Source: Gammaproteobacteria bacterium (lineage in GTDB: Bacteria > Pseudomonadota > Gammaproteobacteria > SG8-11). From it: a DNA stretch of 37,406 bases. Under the pieces are notes generated by a model that worked only from the letters and a program-made list of their open reading frames with translations, did no database searches and was not told the origin of the DNA. The stretch is taken from contig JAUWSG010000007.1 in the NCBI GenBank assembly GCA_030610155.1, positions 1 to 37,406 on the forward strand, in the 5' to 3' direction. Positions 9,181-17,671 of the stretch are shown piece by piece (position 1 is the first letter of the stretch; every line of letters begins with the position of its first letter). A program made the translations under genes and the position numbers.

Positions 9181-11220
9181 TTGAATAAGAAAGTAAATTT
9201 ATTTTTTCCTGTGTTAATACTGTTTTCGCAGATATTTTTGTCGCAGGCATATGCAGAGAGTGTGACACTGAACCTGAAAGGGGCTGATATTAATGCCGTT
9301 ATCGGGACAGTGGCAGATATCACTAACAAGAATTTTATTGTTGATCCGCGGGTAAAAGGCAAGGTGACAATAATTTCTTCCCGCCCGATGAATGAGAAAG
9401 AAATTTATCAGGTCTTTTTATCCGTGCTTGAAGTGCATGGATTTACCGCCGTGAAGGTAGGTAAAATTATAAAAATTCTGCCGGATGCAGATGCCAAGCA
9501 CAGCGCAATTCCGGCCTTGCCTGCTAACAGGACCGGAAAAGGTGATGAAGCGGTCACAAGAGTGATCGAGATTGAGCATGTGACCGCTGCGCAACTGGTG
9601 CCGATTCTCAGGCCCCTGGTACCACCTCAAGGACATCTTGCGGCGTATCCTGCTTCCAATATGCTGATTATCTCGGACCGTGCCGCCAATATTAATCGCC
9701 TGGTCGAAATTATTAACCGTATCGACCAACCAACCAGTGGTGAGATCGAGTTTGTTCAGTTGCAACATGCTGCAGCGTCTGATGTGGTCAGGGTCCTGAA
9801 CAGTATGCAGCAACAACGTAAAAAGGATGCTAAATCCAGTGCGCCTATACTCGTTGCGGATGAACGAACTAACAGTATATTAATTGGTGGAGAAAAAGCA
9901 CGACGTTTGCAATTACGCGCTATTATTGCCCATCTGGATACGCCTTCTGAAACAGTGGGTGATACTCATGTTATCTATCTGCGTTATGCAAAGGCGGCTG
10001 ACCTGGTGCCGGTTTTAACCGGGGTGCAGCAATCCCAGGCAAAATCATCCAAGACGGGTGCGATAAAAGGAGGCGTAAAAGCAAGGACATCAGCCAGATC
10101 ATCACAGCAAAATTCCCCATTCAGCATACAAGCCGATGAAAGTACCAATGCGTTGGTGATCACGGCCTCTCCGGGTATTTTCAGATCCTTGCAGCAGGTG
10201 ATCAGTAAGCTCGATGTGCGACGCGCGCAAGTAATGGTGGAGGCGATTATTGCTGAAGTGTCTATGGGTACTCAAGGGGCCCTGGGGGTTGAATGGATTG
10301 CGCTTGATCGTGATTCAGGAAATACACCTGCAGCCGCAACAAATTTTAACAATGGATTAACGAACATTGTCGGTGCGATAGCCGGCGGCACGGGTGCCGC
10401 CGGCGCGACTTTACCAACAGGTGCTATATTAGGTGCCGGGTCAATATCAAAGACCGGACTCAGTTTCGCCGGTTTATTAACTGCACTTAAGACAGACGGA
10501 TCGACCAATGTTTTGTCGACCCCCAATCTGGTCACACTGGACAATGAAGAGGCCGAGATGTTTATTGGTCAGGAAGTCTCGATTCCTACTGGCAGTTTCA
10601 CCAGTGCAACAAGCGATTCAACTGATCCGTTTACCACTTTCAATAGACAAAAAATTGGTTTGACATTAAAGGTCAAACCCCAAATCAGTGAAGGTGATGC
10701 TGTTAAACTGGAGGTTGATCAGTCTATTCAAGGTATTATTGCCGGTTCAGCGGGACAGAATGATTTGCAAACCAGTGAAAGATCGGTCAAGACAACGGTG
10801 ATAGTGGATGATGGCAAAGTACTGGTGCTGAGTGGTTTGATTAGAGACGATGTGCTTGAAACTGAATCGAAAGTACCTTTTCTGGGCGATATTCCTGTAT
10901 TGGGTGCCTTGTTTCGCTCCAAATCGACGGATGAGAAAAAAATCAATCTGATGATATTTCTGAAGCCGACGATTTTGCGTGATGCCAACAAAGGGTTAGA
11001 GCTGACGCAAAGTAAATATGACTTTATCCGCGGGAAACAATTAGAGATCCAGGATAAGGGTATCTCTTTTATAGCTGATGAAGATTTGCCTGTCCTGGAA
11101 ACGTTTGAAGAATACCTGGATTTACCACCGCCTTTCGAAGGAGAAAAAGGGAGCGTGAATGTACCTCCTGGCGGGGTAAGTAATCCCGGTAATGCCGCTG
11201 CTCCCGCTAATGAAGAATAG
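9181..11220 (+). CDS. gspD: Type II secretion secretin GspD
   Basis: A 679-residue outer-membrane secretin that forms the exit channel. It has a signal peptide with a likely cut after AYA (residue 25), then the N0 domain (LKGADINAVIGTVADITNKNFIVDP), repeated N1-N3 domains (for example HLAAYPASNMLIISDRAANI and ILVADERTNSILIGGE) and the secretin core ending with the family motif VPFLGDIPVLGALFRS (from residue 565). A Gly/Ala-rich loop lies in the core. The start is a TTG at 9181 with GAGGTTAAGG just upstream; the next ATG would remove the signal peptide. The C-terminus is Pro/Gly/Asn-rich. gspE follows after 17 bp. Confidence 0.97.
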   Translation: MNKKVNLFFPVLILFSQIFLSQAYAESVTLNLKGADINAVIGTVADITNKNFIVDPRVKGKVTIISSRPMNEKEIYQVFLSVLEVHGFTAVKVGKIIKILPDADAKHSAIPALPANRTGKGDEAVTRVIEIEHVTAAQLVPILRPLVPPQGHLAAYPASNMLIISDRAANINRLVEIINRIDQPTSGEIEFVQLQHAAASDVVRVLNSMQQQRKKDAKSSAPILVADERTNSILIGGEKARRLQLRAIIAHLDTPSETVGDTHVIYLRYAKAADLVPVLTGVQQSQAKSSKTGAIKGGVKARTSARSSQQNSPFSIQADESTNALVITASPGIFRSLQQVISKLDVRRAQVMVEAIIAEVSMGTQGALGVEWIALDRDSGNTPAAATNFNNGLTNIVGAIAGGTGAAGATLPTGAILGAGSISKTGLSFAGLLTALKTDGSTNVLSTPNLVTLDNEEAEMFIGQEVSIPTGSFTSATSDSTDPFTTFNRQKIGLTLKVKPQISEGDAVKLEVDQSIQGIIAGSAGQNDLQTSERSVKTTVIVDDGKVLVLSGLIRDDVLETESKVPFLGDIPVLGALFRSKSTDEKKINLMIFLKPTILRDANKGLELTQSKYDFIRGKQLEIQDKGISFIADEDLPVLETFEEYLDLPPPFEGEKGSVNVPPGGVSNPGNAAAPANEE

Positions 11221-11237
11221 GCTATGAAGGTTAGATA

Positions 11238-12779
11238 ATGGAGCTGACACAAGACAAGCTGTCGCCACACCAGGACAATCCTGCGCCTGATCTGGAATCC
11301 CGTCCATCCAAATCAAAACATTTGCCATTTGCATTTGCGAAGCGGCATGGTGTGCTCATTGAAGAAAATCAGGATGAGAAAGTAGTGATCTTGTGTAAAC
11401 GGGGAATGTCGACGCCAGTCCTGTCTGAAGTCAGGCGCTATCTGGGTGTGCCTGTCGCATTAAAAGTCATTGATTCCGAGGAGTTTGATGTCCGGCTACA
11501 GCAAGCCTATGAGCTGGGTGGCAATCAGGCGATGGATATGATGGACGATCTGGACGATGAGGCAGATCTAAATCAGGTTGCACAGGAACTTGCCGAGCCT
11601 GAAGATCTGCTTGAGAGCGAAGATGATGCCCCCATCATTCGTTTAATCAATGCTTTGTTAACCCAGGCGATAAAAGAAAACGCGTCAGATATCCATGTCG
11701 AGTCTTTTGAATCAAGATTGGTGGTTCGCTTTCGTGTTGATGGTGTGTTGCGTGAGGTACTTGAACCTAATCGTGCGTTGGCGCCGTTAATCGTTTCCAG
11801 AATTAAAGTGATGGCGAAGCTGGATATTGCGGAAAAACGTTTGCCCCAGGATGGACGAATATCCATTCGCATCGCCGGTCGTGCTGTTGATGTGCGTGTC
11901 TCGACGATACCAACAGGACAGGGTGAGCGGGTTGTATTACGTTTGTTAGACAAACAGGCAGGTCGATTGAACCTCGAACAACTTGGTATGGAAGCAGGTT
12001 CACGGGACTTGTTTGATAAATTAATTCATCGTCCTCATGGCATCGTTCTGGTGACGGGACCAACCGGTTCAGGTAAAACGACAACACTGTATGCCGGTCT
12101 TACACGTATCAATAACAAAAAACGTAACATTATGACGGTGGAAGATCCTATCGAATATTATCTGGACGGGATAGGACAAACAAATGTCAATACAAAGGTT
12201 GATATGACATTTGCACGTGGCTTGCGCGCCATACTCCGCCAGGACCCGGATGTTGTCATGATAGGTGAAATCCGGGACCTGGAAACTGCTGAAATTGCAG
12301 TGCAATCAAGTCTCACCGGACATCTGGTTTTATCCACATTGCATACCAATAGTGCAGTGGGCGCGGTCACAAGATTGCGAGATATGGGGGTTGAACCTTT
12401 TTTGTTGTCTTCGACTCTGATTGGTGTCCTGGCACAGCGGCTGATTCGCAAACTCTGCCCCCATTGCAAACAACCTTATCAGCCGAATGAGGTGGACCTG
12501 GAAAATTTCGAACTTGATAAGGGTGAGGCTCTGGAAATTTTTCGTGCGGAGGGTTGTGAGCAATGTAATTTCCAGGGTTATATTGGACGCACCGGCATAT
12601 ATGAACTTGTTCTGGTCGATGAAGAGATGCGAACCATGATTCATGATGGTGCCAGTGAACAGGAACTAGAGGCACATGCCCGTAAAAAAACGGGCAGTAT
12701 TAGTGATGATGGTGTGCGCCTGGTGTTGGCGGGAGAGACCACGCTTGAGGAAATATTACGGGTGACGAGAGAATCATAA
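11238..12779 (+). CDS. gspE: Type II secretion ATPase GspE
   Basis: A 513-residue cytoplasmic ATPase that powers pseudopilus assembly. It has an N-terminal GspL-binding type domain, Walker A GPTGSGKT (274-281), Asp box region around MTVEDPIEY, Walker B VVMIGEIRD (339-347), a His box (LSTLHTNSA) and the zinc-binding tetracysteine domain of GspE (CPHC 407/410 and CEQC 440/443). All key residues are present. The ATG at 11238 has a GAAGGTTAG stretch upstream and follows gspD after 17 bp. A palindromic element is inserted between its stop codon and gspF. Confidence 0.98.
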   Translation: MELTQDKLSPHQDNPAPDLESRPSKSKHLPFAFAKRHGVLIEENQDEKVVILCKRGMSTPVLSEVRRYLGVPVALKVIDSEEFDVRLQQAYELGGNQAMDMMDDLDDEADLNQVAQELAEPEDLLESEDDAPIIRLINALLTQAIKENASDIHVESFESRLVVRFRVDGVLREVLEPNRALAPLIVSRIKVMAKLDIAEKRLPQDGRISIRIAGRAVDVRVSTIPTGQGERVVLRLLDKQAGRLNLEQLGMEAGSRDLFDKLIHRPHGIVLVTGPTGSGKTTTLYAGLTRINNKKRNIMTVEDPIEYYLDGIGQTNVNTKVDMTFARGLRAILRQDPDVVMIGEIRDLETAEIAVQSSLTGHLVLSTLHTNSAVGAVTRLRDMGVEPFLLSSTLIGVLAQRLIRKLCPHCKQPYQPNEVDLENFELDKGEALEIFRAEGCEQCNFQGYIGRTGIYELVLVDEEMRTMIHDGASEQELEAHARKKTGSISDDGVRLVLAGETTLEEILRVTRES

Positions 12780-12784
12780 AAAAG

Positions 12785-12840
12785 ACAGAGGAAAGAGAAC
12801 AGGGAGCAGGGTAAAAAAATCAAAGGAAAGAGAAAGCTCT
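12785..12840. repeat. Purine-rich repeat family C, short copy
   Basis: The stretch starting AGAGGAAAGAGAACAGGGAG directly after gspE shares AGAGGAAAGAGAA and GGGAGCAGG with the inverted repeat after gspF (14356-14472). It looks like a partial or decayed copy. Confidence 0.5.
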
Positions 12841-12842
12841 TC

Positions 12843-12976
12843 GTCATTCCGGCGCAGGCCGGAATCCATCGATGATGACAGGGACGATGTGCGACAATTG
12901 TTATGCGTAGTGGGAAGTAAGGTAAATATAGAGGGTGCAGTGGTAGCCTGGATTCCGGTATACACCGGAATGACGG
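12843..12976 (+). repeat. Palindromic repeat family B, copy 1
   Basis: A 134-bp element. The left arm is GTCATTCCGGCGCAGGCCGG and onward to AATCCA; the right arm is TGGATTCCGGTATACACCGG followed by AATGACGG. Each arm is itself palindromic (ATTCCGG...CCGGAAT) and the arms are inverted relative to each other. The interior shares AGGGTGCAGTGGTAG with copy 2. It has no coding capacity, so it resembles REP/dRS3-like or MITE-like non-autonomous repeats. It separates gspE from gspF. Confidence 0.88.
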
Positions 12977-13135
12977 GCATTGTTTGCGCTCAGCACTACA
13001 CTATTTAGTATTTGGACACTACAGGCACGCAGGAAAGACGGAAGATTAATCTGTTTTTTCTTGTGTTAAGTGTCATTCAGGTGAGGAGTCAGAAATCATC
13101 ACCTGATATTGGAAGATAGGAACTCACTACTATAT

Positions 13136-14353
13136 ATGGGCGCATTTGAATATACAGCATTGGATGCCAAAGGGCGTGAGACGAAAGGTGTTCTGGAAGG
13201 GGATACGTTTCGCCAGATACGTCAAAGTCTGCGTGAGCAGGGCATGGTGCCGTTGTCTGTTGAAGAAGTGCAACAGCGTGAGGAGCGGAGCAGCCAGCAA
13301 AGCGCATTATTTCGCAGAGGTGTCAGTGCGACTGATCTGGCATTAATTACCCGTCAGCTGGCAACGTTGGTGCGTTCCGGCTTGCCTGTTGAAGAAGCAC
13401 TACGTGCTGTCTCTCAGCAAACTGAAAAGGCACGGCTGAAAAGTATGCTCGTCGCCGTTCGCTCAAGAGTAATGGAAGGCCATGCATTGGCCGCTGCATT
13501 GGGTGATTTCCCGCATGTATTTCCTGAGCTCTATCGTTCAACTGTTGCAGCAGGTGAACAGTCCGGTCATTTAAATGTAGTGCTCGATCGTCTTGCAGAC
13601 TATACCGAGTCAAGACATCAGTTAAATCAAAAAATGATGTTAGCGTTGATTTACCCTCTCTTGTTAACGTTAGTGGCTATTGGTGTTGTGGTTGGATTAT
13701 TGGCGTATGTCGTGCCACAAGTTGTATCCGTGTTTGATAATGTGGGTCAATCACTTCCCGCCCTTACTGTCGGTTTGATTACAGTCAGTGATATTGTGCA
13801 TGACTACGGATTGCTGATGTTTTTTATAATTGTCGTGGCTGTTCTTGTATTTAACTATTTGATGCGTTTTGAAACTGCGCGTTTTCAATTTCATGGAATT
13901 TTACTGAAAGTCCCTTTGGTTTCTCGTCTTGTAAGGGGCCTGAATACCGCGCGATTTGCACGTACTTTCAGTATTCTTGCGGCCAGTGGTGTGCCTGTAC
14001 TGGATGGCTTACGCATTTCGGCGCAGGTGATTGAGAATTTACCCATGCGACAGGCGGTCGACAAGGCTGCCCGCAAAGTCCGCGAAGGCACTAATTTACA
14101 TACAGCGTTGGAGGCCAGCGGTTATTTTCCGCCGATGATGCTTCACTTGATTGCCAGTGGTGAAGCCAGCGGTAATCTTGAAGAAATGCTGGAACGGGCG
14201 GCAATCAGCCAGGAAAGTGAGATGGAGACCTTGCGCGGTGCATTGCTTGGCATTTTTGAGCCGGTTATTATCCTTGTCATGGGCGGGATCGTGTTGGTGA
14301 TCGTCATTGCCATATTATTACCCATTTTCGAACTCAATCAGTTGGTACAGTAA
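13136..14353 (+). CDS. gspF: Type II secretion platform protein GspF
   Basis: A 405-residue polytopic inner-membrane protein, the usual GspF length. It starts MGAFEYTALDAKGRETKGVLEGDT, as GspF proteins do, and has two GspF cytoplasmic domains (about 60-165 and 265-370; the second includes FARTFSILAASGVPVLDGL). Membrane segments lie near 169-195, 223-243 and 375-400. The ATG at 13136 is preferred over a TTG at 13109 by family length, though the ribosome site is weak. It lies 356 bp after gspE because of the inserted repeat. No gspG-N genes follow; the next gene is a nucleotide cyclase. Confidence 0.96.
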   Translation: MGAFEYTALDAKGRETKGVLEGDTFRQIRQSLREQGMVPLSVEEVQQREERSSQQSALFRRGVSATDLALITRQLATLVRSGLPVEEALRAVSQQTEKARLKSMLVAVRSRVMEGHALAAALGDFPHVFPELYRSTVAAGEQSGHLNVVLDRLADYTESRHQLNQKMMLALIYPLLLTLVAIGVVVGLLAYVVPQVVSVFDNVGQSLPALTVGLITVSDIVHDYGLLMFFIIVVAVLVFNYLMRFETARFQFHGILLKVPLVSRLVRGLNTARFARTFSILAASGVPVLDGLRISAQVIENLPMRQAVDKAARKVREGTNLHTALEASGYFPPMMLHLIASGEASGNLEEMLERAAISQESEMETLRGALLGIFEPVIILVMGGIVLVIVIAILLPIFELNQLVQ

Positions 14354-14355
14354 GG

Positions 14356-14472
14356 CAGGGGAAAGGGAGCAGGTAACAGAGGAAAGAGAAAAACGGATAA
14401 ACCTGGTGTCATCATAATAGTCGTATTCGAACTTGTTTTTACTTTTCCCTTTCCTCTGACATTTTTTCCCTG
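14356..14472. repeat. Purine-rich inverted repeat family C
   Basis: The left arm (14356-14394, ending CAGAGGAAAGAGAAAAAC) is an imperfect inverted copy of the right arm (14435-14472, containing TTTTCCCTTTCCTCTG). It lies directly after the gspF stop codon and could form a long hairpin in the transcript. Part of the left arm resembles 12785-12840. Confidence 0.7.
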
Positions 14473-14488
14473 ATTCTTTGTAGATTTG

Positions 14489-14516
14489 TAACAAATAGAC
14501 GATATAGTATTTGTTA
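14489..14516. promoter_or_regulatory. Operator-like inverted repeat upstream of cyclase
   Basis: TAACAAATA (14489-14497) and TATTTGTTA (14508-14516) form a perfect 9-bp inverted repeat with a 10-bp spacer. A possible extended -10 (TGGTATGAT, 14607-14615) lies about 100 bp downstream. This is a candidate regulator-binding site; no regulator gene is adjacent. Confidence 0.4.
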
Positions 14517-14789
14517 CTATTAATGCACGTATAAAATTAATTTTATTAAAAACAGTAAGTTACAAGCACGCAAAACAAAAAAGTGCTACTGTCTAATAAA
14601 TAACCATGGTATGATTGTAGATATTCGTTAACATTTGGGGGCTTTAAGTGATAGCGCGTTTGCCAACAACCAAGTCAGTCCAGCTGAATGGGTGCCGATA
14701 TGTTGGCGTCTGAGAACAGTCGCAAGGCCCGGCAATCGCATCAGGCTAGTGCTGATACTCGTCGAGCGGGCAGCAGGCAAGAGGAGGCA

Positions 14790-16388
14790 ATGGAAACGCC
14801 TGCGGATGCTGCGCATACTGATCTTTTTTCCCGTTTATTAAAACCTTTCATTCCTAAGCGCTTTCCGGTTGCGATCAAGCTGGCATTTTCGATTGGTGTT
14901 CTGATTACCGTTGGTATGTCGCTGCTGGGTGCAGTTATTATTCATAATCAAATCGATTTGTTAAATAAACAAATCTACTCAAACGGGCGTACCGTTGTTG
15001 TGCAAATGGCAGAATCAGCAAAGGAGCCTATTCTTGCCAATGATTCACTGGTGCTGGATGTTCTCAACTATAGCCTGGCATCAGCGGATAATGTCTTAGG
15101 TACAACTATCTACTCAGCAGACAGAAAAGTTATTTCAACAGCTGGTTATAACCCCTTCGACCTGAATGCACCATATGCAAACCGGACACGGCAATATTTA
15201 AATTCTTCTCTTAATACGCTTGAATGGAAGTGGGAGAATTCACCAACTGGAAACGTGGATGCGATTACGTTCATTAGTCCAGTTCAATTCGAAGGGGTTG
15301 TGGTGGGTTATGTTCTGACCTCTTTTAGTCGTCAGGCGATGTCGCAGTCGATCAATGATGCTGTCAGGTCTATTATCTCTACAACGGTATTGCTGATTAT
15401 TCTCGGCATCATTATGTCCTATTTTCTGGGGTGGCGTCTTTCAAAAACGCTGCATTCCCTGCTGGCCGCCAGTCGTGCGATAGGTATGGGACGTTATAAC
15501 TATCGTATAAAAGAACGACGCAATGATGAAATTGGTGATCTCATCAATTCCGTCAACGCGACAGCACGCATGCTTGAACTGAAATCAAATAGAATGGCTT
15601 TGGGTATTCTACAGAAAAAACAGGTAGAGGATGCATTTTCGCGTTATGTTTCACCGAATATTGTAAAAGAGGTAATGGGTAATTTAAATGCCGTGAAAGT
15701 AGGTGGTGATTTTTCACCTAATGTGGCTGTGGCCCGTGAAATGATGGGTAATGCAACTGATATGGCTGTTGGTGGCAAATTTGTAACTGGAACGGTTGTA
15801 TTTATTGATATCGTTGGTTTTACATCAAAGTCTGAAACTATGAGCCCGCAAGGTGTTGCGAAGCTGCTAAATGAATTTTATTCAAACATTACCCGTACCG
15901 CTGCTCTTTTTAAAGGGACTATTGATAAATATATAGGTGATTGTGCGATGATCTTGTTCGGTATTCCTGAAGAAGATAAAGATCATGTTTTTCATTCCAT
16001 TGCTTATGCAATATTTTTTAGACGGTTAATGGAAGAGATGAACAAGGCCAGGGTCGAACGAGGTGATTTTCCAGTGCATTTTCGTGTCGGTATAAATTCC
16101 GGAGAAATGATGGCGGGTAATATGGGAACAGCAGAGCGAATGCAATACACCGTGGTGGGTGACACGGTCAACCTGTCCTCCAGGTTGTGCTCGGCGGCCA
16201 GTACAGACCAGATTATTATTACTGAGGACATCTATAATATTTCAGGTATACGCAATAAGGTCATTGCAACGGAATATCAGTCCATTCAGGTCAGGGGTAA
16301 AGTAGAGCCGGTCAACACCTATTTGGTGCATGGTGTAAAAGGTGTCTATAAAACGGTTATGGAACGGCAGCTCGAAGAGTTTTTCTGA
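14790..16388 (+). CDS. Membrane-bound class III adenylate/guanylate cyclase with HAMP domain
   Basis: A 532-residue protein with TM1 (about 31-52), an extracytoplasmic sensor region, TM2 (about 194-216), a HAMP domain (about 215-270) and a class III cyclase domain (about 335-510). Metal-binding aspartates are in FIDIVGFTS (D340) and DKYIGD (D384); Lys380 is at the usual purine-reading position, and N461 and R465 in NLSSR are the transition-state residues. All catalytic residues are present, so an active adenylate cyclase is likely, though substrate choice is inferred. Residues 288-331, between HAMP and catalytic domain, are a duplicated linker. The ATG at 14790 follows a GAGGAGG tract; ATGs at 14688 and 14700 are alternatives. 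The next gene starts 20 bp downstream. Confidence 0.93.
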   Translation: METPADAAHTDLFSRLLKPFIPKRFPVAIKLAFSIGVLITVGMSLLGAVIIHNQIDLLNKQIYSNGRTVVVQMAESAKEPILANDSLVLDVLNYSLASADNVLGTTIYSADRKVISTAGYNPFDLNAPYANRTRQYLNSSLNTLEWKWENSPTGNVDAITFISPVQFEGVVVGYVLTSFSRQAMSQSINDAVRSIISTTVLLIILGIIMSYFLGWRLSKTLHSLLAASRAIGMGRYNYRIKERRNDEIGDLINSVNATARMLELKSNRMALGILQKKQVEDAFSRYVSPNIVKEVMGNLNAVKVGGDFSPNVAVAREMMGNATDMAVGGKFVTGTVVFIDIVGFTSKSETMSPQGVAKLLNEFYSNITRTAALFKGTIDKYIGDCAMILFGIPEEDKDHVFHSIAYAIFFRRLMEEMNKARVERGDFPVHFRVGINSGEMMAGNMGTAERMQYTVVGDTVNLSSRLCSAASTDQIIITEDIYNISGIRNKVIATEYQSIQVRGKVEPVNTYLVHGVKGVYKTVMERQLEEFF

Positions 16389-16408
16389 TTAATACCTCGA
16401 ATTCCATT

Positions 16409-17647
16409 ATGAAATTATACCAAGCATTTTTCCCTGTGTTATTTGTCTCTCTTGTTGCATGCCAGACTCAGCCTGTAGTTGATAAGCCTGTAGTTGATAA
16501 GCTTGTAGTTGACACGGCTGTAGTGGGTAAGGCTGATGTTGATACGGTTGCTGATGAGTCACAGGTTAAAGCGGCTTCCAAAATAGGTGCAGTCAGAAAA
16601 GTCAGTCAGGACCTTATTGATAAATGGCTGGCAGAAGAAAAATACAGCAAAGTGCTGGGATCTTTAGAAAGTGTGCCGCAATCAAAGCGTGCGAAACAGG
16701 ATCGCGCCCAATTAAAAAAAATAAAAGAATTGGCTGATGAGTACGACAGGAAGCAGTCCGATACTATAGAGCAACTGTATGAGGCCGGTGACAGAAAAAC
16801 TGCGATGGCGTTGTTGGAAAAATCATTTAACAATTATTCTGATGGTTCGCGTCTATGGTTTGTTAAGAAACAAATTCAGAAGAAACAGAAGAATTATGTG
16901 AGGGAAATTGAGAGTCAATTATTATTGGCCAGAGGGGAATGGTTATTACAGAGTGTTCCTTTGTATAAGGAATTGCTCAGGGTTGAGCCTGATGATATGA
17001 AAATTGTTGTTGCACAAAAACAGGCGAAAGAAGACATTGCAGTAGTCGCAACCCGGCTAACCGCATTGGGTATTCATGCCTTGTCAGCAAATGACTATGA
17101 CCTGGCCTCGCAGCGCCTGAATATGGCAAATACATTGGCCCCTACCAGTGAGAATATTGCGGCCTTAGCGCGGTTGGATCAGTTAATTTATGAAAAACGC
17201 GTAATAGAACGCGACCTTGTTCAGCTTCAGGAAGAGAAGCAACGGCGACTTGCAGCCAGAAAACGTGTGAAGGATCAACGTGCGAGGCAAGCGCAAGTCG
17301 ATAAAGCGGGTACTCAACTAGTTGATAAAATACATCATGCATTTGCAAAAGAGGAGCTTTTGCAGGCGAAAATACTAATTGCTAAATTAAAAAGAGTTGA
17401 TAAGCACAATGTTGATTTGCCGCGATTACAGAAAAATCTGAATAAATCTGTTGTCAAGAAGGTTGATGCCTTGCTTGAAAAAGGCAGTGAGCTTTATAGT
17501 AATGGTCAAATTGAGAAAGCCAAAAATTTATGGGGGTCTGCATTGGCGCTGGACCCAAATAACAAAAAAGCCAAAGCCAGGATCAAGCGAGCAGAGCAGG
17601 TGTTGAGTAAATTGCGTGAGCTGCAATTTAAAAGCACGGGAAAATAA
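16409..17647 (+). CDS. Lipoprotein with PVVDK repeats and TPR-like C-terminus
   Basis: A 412-residue predicted lipoprotein: the signal peptide ends in the lipobox LVAC (Cys18). Five degenerate PVVDK-type pentapeptides follow (residues about 22-46). The rest is highly charged and helical, with weak TPR-like helical hairpins; the clearest is ALLEKGSELYSNGQIEKAKN followed by ALALDPNNKKA near the end. It starts 20 bp after the cyclase stop codon and is probably co-transcribed with it, so it may be a periplasmic partner of that receptor. I do not recognise a specific family. Confidence 0.8.
   Translation: MKLYQAFFPVLFVSLVACQTQPVVDKPVVDKLVVDTAVVGKADVDTVADESQVKAASKIGAVRKVSQDLIDKWLAEEKYSKVLGSLESVPQSKRAKQDRAQLKKIKELADEYDRKQSDTIEQLYEAGDRKTAMALLEKSFNNYSDGSRLWFVKKQIQKKQKNYVREIESQLLLARGEWLLQSVPLYKELLRVEPDDMKIVVAQKQAKEDIAVVATRLTALGIHALSANDYDLASQRLNMANTLAPTSENIAALARLDQLIYEKRVIERDLVQLQEEKQRRLAARKRVKDQRARQAQVDKAGTQLVDKIHHAFAKEELLQAKILIAKLKRVDKHNVDLPRLQKNLNKSVVKKVDALLEKGSELYSNGQIEKAKNLWGSALALDPNNKKAKARIKRAEQVLSKLRELQFKSTGK
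16472..16546 (+). repeat. 15-bp tandem repeat in the lipoprotein gene
   Basis: Five units of 15 bp: two perfect copies of CCTGTAGTTGATAAG (16472-16501) and three progressively diverged ones. They encode PVVDK-like pentapeptides right after the lipid-anchored cysteine. In-frame length variation is possible. Confidence 0.8.
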
Positions 17648-17671
17648 TATTAAGAGATTTGTACTGGAGGG

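Larger units (their letters stand above)
14354..14789. other. Intergenic region between gspF and the cyclase gene
   Basis: It holds a family C inverted repeat (14356-14472), a perfect 9-bp inverted repeat (14489-14516) and a possible extended -10 element (TGGTATGAT, 14607-14615). The frame of the cyclase gene is open from 14688, so the last 100 bp could be coding if an upstream start is used. Confidence 0.6.

Noticed and set aside
10728-11334. Minus-strand open frames opposite the gspD 3' end and gspE start
   Set aside because: They lie antisense to well-supported gsp genes and show no protein family features.
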